Origin: a virus
IMG/VR virus record: IMGVR_UViG_3300037963_002268
Location: 1 to 26,742 of that record
Reading direction: 5' to 3' (one strand)
Length of the DNA stretch: 26,742 nt
Of the stretch, positions 23,184-26,742 are shown one piece after another. How positions within the stretch are numbered: the stretch's first letter is position 1; every line of letters starts with the position of its first letter. Made by a program: the position numbers and the translations under genes. Under the pieces are notes generated by a model. That model had not been told where the DNA came from. It ran no database searches and saw only the letters and a list, made by a program, of their open reading frames with translations.

Positions 23184-24134
23184 ATGTTTAATTTAGATAA
23201 TCTTAAAGAAATAAAATATTCATCTTCTGTTGTAGAAGGTGGTGGTGATGGTTCTGATCAAAAACCACGTATTAATACAGACGAACAAGACATACAAACT
23301 ATGAATCAAGATGATTTATATTTTTATATACACAATTATGCGAACAATGTTTTTGAAAAGGATTTATTAGGAAGAAATGCACAACCTTTTTACAGTAACG
23401 GTGTAAATAGAATTGACGAATTTATGGGTATATTAGCAGTAGAAAGTTTGTCAAACAGAGATTCTACTGGTGAATATACTGAATATAAACCTAAACCATA
23501 CAATGTAAATGCTTCTTTGCAAAATGATTTTAACGATAGCTACGGAGTATTTCAAATAGATACTGGACCTGCACTACCTTATATATTTATGACAATGGAA
23601 GGTGCTAATGCAGATGATGTAAGAAGTCTAGCTCAAACAGAAGATATGAATATAGTTATGACTTATGCAAAAAAACTTTTTGAAAATGATGATGTTAAAA
23701 ATGAAGTGTATAGTTTCTTAAAAGATCCTAACAATATTGATAAACATATAAAGATAGCTGCAACTATATGGAATGATCATCAATTATCAAAATTAAAAAA
23801 AGACGGCGCAAAAGGTTGGAACGCATACAATAATTATAATAACAAAACTAAAGGTAAAGAATATTTAGATACCTATGAATTATATATGAATAGAGCTAGC
23901 GATTTAGGATTAAATTTTTATAAAAAACAATTAAGAAATAGAACAGAAAGACACAGAGAAGATCTTGATGACCTTAAACAATTCTTAAATATGCCTGCAT
24001 TGGGTGCTACAATAGAGGAAGCTGCTAATAATTTAGCGGAAATTTATGAGGAAGCTGTGCAAACTGGACAAATACCAGATGAAGCAGCACCTGTAGATTA
24101 TTTAAAAGATTTAGGAAATATGTTTAGAAGATAA
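23184..24134 (+). CDS. Lysozyme/lytic-transglycosylase-like virion protein, 316 aa
   Basis: ATG 23184 lies one base after the stop of the giant gene. In-frame codons further upstream would run far into that gene. The central part has the layout of the lysozyme superfamily: a helix ending in GILAVESLSNRD with the candidate catalytic Glu (E87), then SYGVFQIDTG (about 119-128). The latter matches the conserved 'S-x-G-x-x-Q-I' strand of transglycosylases. A later helix has AATIWNDHQLSKL with GWNAYNNYN, like the substrate-groove end of these enzymes. The insertion between Glu and the YGVFQI segment is longer than usual. The C-terminus is helical and charged. A plausible job is local cell-wall cleavage during DNA entry. 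It could instead be a structural relative without activity. Confidence 0.55.
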   Translation: MFNLDNLKEIKYSSSVVEGGGDGSDQKPRINTDEQDIQTMNQDDLYFYIHNYANNVFEKDLLGRNAQPFYSNGVNRIDEFMGILAVESLSNRDSTGEYTEYKPKPYNVNASLQNDFNDSYGVFQIDTGPALPYIFMTMEGANADDVRSLAQTEDMNIVMTYAKKLFENDDVKNEVYSFLKDPNNIDKHIKIAATIWNDHQLSKLKKDGAKGWNAYNNYNNKTKGKEYLDTYELYMNRASDLGLNFYKKQLRNRTERHREDLDDLKQFLNMPALGATIEEAANNLAEIYEEAVQTGQIPDEAAPVDYLKDLGNMFRR

Positions 24135-25387
24135 TGGGTTTAGCAAATTTTTTACCAAATGACACACAGATAGTAGAAGAAATAGATTCTGCTACTGGTG
24201 CTAAAAGTTATTATCTTGTATACAGTCTTTCTAAAGACCTTATACCAGAAGGATTAACTTACAGATATAAATTTAATAATTTAAAAGAAGTGTCTGAAGC
24301 TGTTGGTCCGACTGCAGAAATAAATGCAACTATTACAAAAGACGGTGATGATTTTACTTTTACATCAGGTAGTTTACAAAACATAACTATTGATGATTAT
24401 GCAAATAGTTTTTATTTTGGAAATCATACGCAACTTAGATCTGTCTATACACAATTAGATTTAGCAGATCCTGAAGAAGGCGCACAAAGTTATGATTATT
24501 TAATAGAATCATTAAACATAGAATCACAGTACAAACCTTATTTAATGTCAAAAGACGCAAAAGGAAGATACGATTATTTAGCAGTTGTTATTGAGGCAGC
24601 ACTAGAAGGTAGAACTGCAAGAGAAGCAGAGCTTGCACAAACGACATGGTGGAAAAAACATACAGCTAGTGAAAGACAAGAGATGTTATTTGCACATCAA
24701 GATCCTGCAACATTTAGTAAGCGTGGTATACGAACTAGAGAAGATATTATAAGCAAGATGATGGCGGCAGGTATTACAGAACTTGATGGTGGAGTAATAG
24801 ACGCTATTACACAAAAAGCACAGTACGGTGTATTTGATGATAATGATATACAAAATACAATAAACAAATTAGCTAATCCACTTATTAGATATACATTAGA
24901 TCCTGAAATTAAAGCTGCATTAGAAGGCAAAACATTAGAGACAATAGAACTTACAAGACAAATAGAAAATACAATAAATTCTATACTTGGTCCAGGAGTT
25001 GCAGATAACTATAATTTAGAACAATTACTTGCAGATTACCAAGACAATCCTACTGCATTTACACAAGAGTTTTTACCTAATTTAGAAGATCAATTTCAAG
25101 CAAAGTTTACACAGTACGAAGGCACTAATGTAAAATCATACGAAAGCATTGCACCTTTATTAAGACAAGAATGGCAAGGCATTACAGGTCAAAGAGCAGA
25201 TGAGACTACTGCAGCATGGAACCAGTTTATTGCAACTAATGATGTAGCAGAGCGTAAGGATATTGCATTTGCTTTTGCAGCAGAATCTGGTTCACAAGCA
25301 TACAGAGATCAGTTTAAACAAGATATGGAAAGTGCATTTGGTAAAGCAGGTGCTAGATCAACAGGCGGAGGAAGGTTTGGACTATGA
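24134..25387 (+). CDS. Phage structural-type protein with WWKKHTASERQ segment, 417 aa
   Basis: ATG 24134 overlaps the previous TAA (TAATG). The protein is acidic and mostly helical after a beta-rich N-terminal part (YYLVYSLSKDLIPEGLTYRYKF). At about residues 170-195, TTWWKKHTASERQ is followed by HQDPATF. A W-W-K-x-T-x-x-x-R-x ... DPATF segment like this recurs, as I remember it, in large minor structural proteins of actinobacterial-type phages, usually near the tail or internal-protein genes. The C-terminus is Gly/Arg-rich and disordered (GARSTGGGRFG). No catalytic motif is seen. It is coupled to the next gene by an ATGA overlap. Confidence 0.6.
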   Translation: MGLANFLPNDTQIVEEIDSATGAKSYYLVYSLSKDLIPEGLTYRYKFNNLKEVSEAVGPTAEINATITKDGDDFTFTSGSLQNITIDDYANSFYFGNHTQLRSVYTQLDLADPEEGAQSYDYLIESLNIESQYKPYLMSKDAKGRYDYLAVVIEAALEGRTAREAELAQTTWWKKHTASERQEMLFAHQDPATFSKRGIRTREDIISKMMAAGITELDGGVIDAITQKAQYGVFDDNDIQNTINKLANPLIRYTLDPEIKAALEGKTLETIELTRQIENTINSILGPGVADNYNLEQLLADYQDNPTAFTQEFLPNLEDQFQAKFTQYEGTNVKSYESIAPLLRQEWQGITGQRADETTAAWNQFIATNDVAERKDIAFAFAAESGSQAYRDQFKQDMESAFGKAGARSTGGGRFGL

Positions 25388-26694
25388 GCATACTAGCTAG
25401 AATTATGAATTTGAATCCAATGATTGATGGTACTATTACACCACCAAATAGAACACCGCAAACACAGCAAGCAGTTATACCAGAACTTACTGCAGATACA
25501 GATTTAGAAGCATTGCGTGCAGCAGCAGCAGAAGATCCTGCAGTTGTAGCAGCTAGAGAACAAGCAGAAAGACTTGCTGCAGCAGGTGCGGCAGGTGCAG
25601 CAGGCGGAGACGGCGGAGACGGCGGAGACGGCGGAGACGGTGGAGACGGTGGCGAAACAGGCGGCGGCACAACAATATCTGATGAAACCGTTTTAGAAAA
25701 CGGTAGATTAATTGTTTACAGAATTACTAGGGATTCTGAAGGCAACATTGTAAGCAGAGTATTTTTAAAAGATTTAGGACCAGAAGGCGGCGGCGGTGGC
25801 GGCGGTGGACCAGAACCTGATCCTGAACCAGGAGATCCAGGAGAACAGTTTAATGCTAGAGAGTTTGCTAAAGCTAACTATAGTTTTTTAGGTGACGAAT
25901 TATTAGAAGTATTTATTAGTGAGTATGATACAAATGGTGGTGACGTTGATGAAGCACTACGTGCTATGCGTAGTACACAATCTTACAAAGATAAGTTTCC
26001 TGGCATATTTAGAGAAGATGGTACTACATTAAGATTTACTACTGCTACACCTGAACTTGATTATATAAAAATGCAAGAAGATTATTTTAACGCATTAGAA
26101 GATTACAATCTTAATCCAGAGTATTTTGAGGATAAAGTAACACAGTTGTTTTTAAATGACGTAGATCCTACAACATTTACTAATAGATTAGATACTGCAT
26201 ATACATCATTGTTTAATCAGTTTGACGCTGTAAAACAATACTATGTAGAGAACTATCCTGGACAATTTCCTACTACAGATGACATATCAGATGAAGCTAT
26301 ATTTGCTAGCTTTATATCAGAAGATATATCACAAGATATTATTGCACAAAGAATTAAAGTATCAGAAATAGGTGGTGCATTTGCAGAAGAAAAGTTTGCT
26401 GTATCAGCAGATCAAGCACAGAGATTAGTTAGTGCAGGATTATCTGGTACTGGTGCGCAACAAATAGCACAAAGAGCAGAAGCTCAATTACCAAGACTAC
26501 AAAGACTTGCTAGACGATTTACTGGTAGAGAAGATATATTTGGACTATCAGAGTTTATTGAGTCTGAAGTATTTGGTGAAGGAGTTTCGGCACAAGTAAG
26601 AGAAAGACTTGAAGCAGAGCAACGTACAGCGTTTACGCAAGAAGGCGGTGCTGCTGCTACACAAGCAGGAGTAACAGGATTGGTAGAACAGTAA
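25384..26694 (+). CDS. Virion-type protein with Gly-Gly-Asp repeat linker, 436 aa
   Basis: ATG 25384 overlaps the previous TGA (ATGA) and has a strong ribosome-binding site, GGAGGAAGG (25367-25375). The N-terminal 65 residues contain an Ala/Glu-rich helix (LEALRAAAAEDPAVVAAREQ). A low-complexity linker of G-G-D repeats follows (about 73-90), then a short beta segment (ENGRLIVYRITRDSEGNIV) and a second poly-Gly/Pro linker (about 136-155). The rest is helical and acidic, with a Gln/Arg-rich C-terminal part (AQLPRLQRLARRFTGRED). It resembles the previous gene in its composition and both may belong to one structural module. The role is unknown, probably structural. Confidence 0.6.
   Translation: MSILARIMNLNPMIDGTITPPNRTPQTQQAVIPELTADTDLEALRAAAAEDPAVVAAREQAERLAAAGAAGAAGGDGGDGGDGGDGGDGGETGGGTTISDETVLENGRLIVYRITRDSEGNIVSRVFLKDLGPEGGGGGGGGPEPDPEPGDPGEQFNAREFAKANYSFLGDELLEVFISEYDTNGGDVDEALRAMRSTQSYKDKFPGIFREDGTTLRFTTATPELDYIKMQEDYFNALEDYNLNPEYFEDKVTQLFLNDVDPTTFTNRLDTAYTSLFNQFDAVKQYYVENYPGQFPTTDDISDEAIFASFISEDISQDIIAQRIKVSEIGGAFAEEKFAVSADQAQRLVSAGLSGTGAQQIAQRAEAQLPRLQRLARRFTGREDIFGLSEFIESEVFGEGVSAQVRERLEAEQRTAFTQEGGAAATQAGVTGLVEQ
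25603..25656 (+). repeat. In-frame 9-bp tandem repeat coding Gly-Gly-Asp
   Basis: GGCGGAGAC occurs four times in a row (25603-25638), then GGTGGAGAC (25639-25647), then a decayed GGTGGCGAA (25648-25656). It is codon-aligned and encodes a flexible acidic linker. The stretch is far more GC-rich than the surrounding genome. Such repeats often change copy number by slippage. Confidence 0.9.
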
Positions 26695-26742
26695 TGTTTA
26701 AATGGGTTAGAGCAAGAAATAAAAAAGGTCACTACGTTGCTA
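26694..26742 (+). CDS. Start of the next gene (partial)
   Basis: ATG 26694 overlaps the TAA of the previous gene as TAATG and the frame is open to the window edge. Only 16 residues are visible, MFKWVRARNKKGHYVA, a basic start. The coupling pattern is that of this operon, so a real gene is likely. No function can be given. Confidence 0.5.
   Translation, partial: MFKWVRARNKKGHYVA

Noticed and set aside
25603-25656. Possible CRISPR-like or recombination repeat
   Set aside because: Units are 9 bp, adjacent with no spacers, and in frame with the coding sequence.
25353-25670. Proline-rich open frame on the - strand
   Set aside because: Its Pro-Ser repeats are the antisense reading of the GGCGGAGAC tandem repeat.
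1-26742. Temperate lifestyle
   Set aside because: No integrase, excisionase or CI-type repressor was found. The tRNA-like element alone is not enough evidence.

Overview
This window is part of the genome of an AT-rich tailed bacteriophage, read entirely on the + strand except for one tRNA-like element. The evidence is a terminase large subunit followed directly by a portal protein, a run of very large virion-type proteins including a lysozyme-like one, and a dense module of tiny early genes. Genes are packed tightly with TAATG, ATGA and GTGA stop/start overlaps. The host cannot be named from the sequence. There is no integrase, capsid, tail-fibre or lysis cassette in view, so lifestyle and morphology remain open.

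Region 1 (1-4054) is an early/replication-type operon. It opens with the C-terminal end of a zinc-ribbon protein with an SSB-like acidic tail ending in Pro-Phe. It continues with several very small Cys-rich proteins, a winged-helix DNA-binding protein, a PD-(D/E)XK nuclease resembling phage Holliday-junction resolvases, and a 281-aa protein whose C-terminus resembles bacterial sliding clamps. It ends at a strong intrinsic terminator (about 4078-4110).

Region 2 (4112-5677) is a separate short operon with its own candidate promoter and its own terminator. It encodes an ArdA-type antirestriction DNA mimic plus four small unknown proteins, one of them membrane-anchored.

Region 3 (5678-6343) is about 0.7 kb without protein genes. 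It holds a GC-richer island, a tRNA-like element on the - strand (good acceptor stem and T-arm, but no foldable anticodon arm), three copies of a TACTATAT-type partly palindromic motif, and a perfect 7-bp inverted repeat that overlaps an extended -10 promoter-like site just before the terminase start.

Region 4 (6344-26742) is the late operon: a terminase with a fused zinc-finger/HTH N-terminus, portal, two small proteins, a 1794-aa giant protein, a 594-aa protein with a peptidoglycan-binding-like segment, a second giant of about 1780 aa, a lysozyme/transglycosylase-like protein, and two further structural-type proteins. The second giant carries two GNAT acetyltransferase motifs, a Nudix domain and an ADP-ribosyltransferase-like segment in one chain. 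That is the hallmark of 'polyvalent' proteins packaged in the virion and delivered into the host. No major capsid gene is recognisable in the 16.7 kb downstream of the portal gene.

The common theme is host take-over and defence evasion. The phage encodes ArdA and a multi-enzyme presumed injected effector. In addition, by my reading the 26.7 kb contain no copy of GATGC/GCATC on either strand, although GATG and GCAT are common. All 27 Asp-Ala codon pairs I checked are spelled GAC-GCN. This points to long exposure to a restriction system that recognises GCATC.
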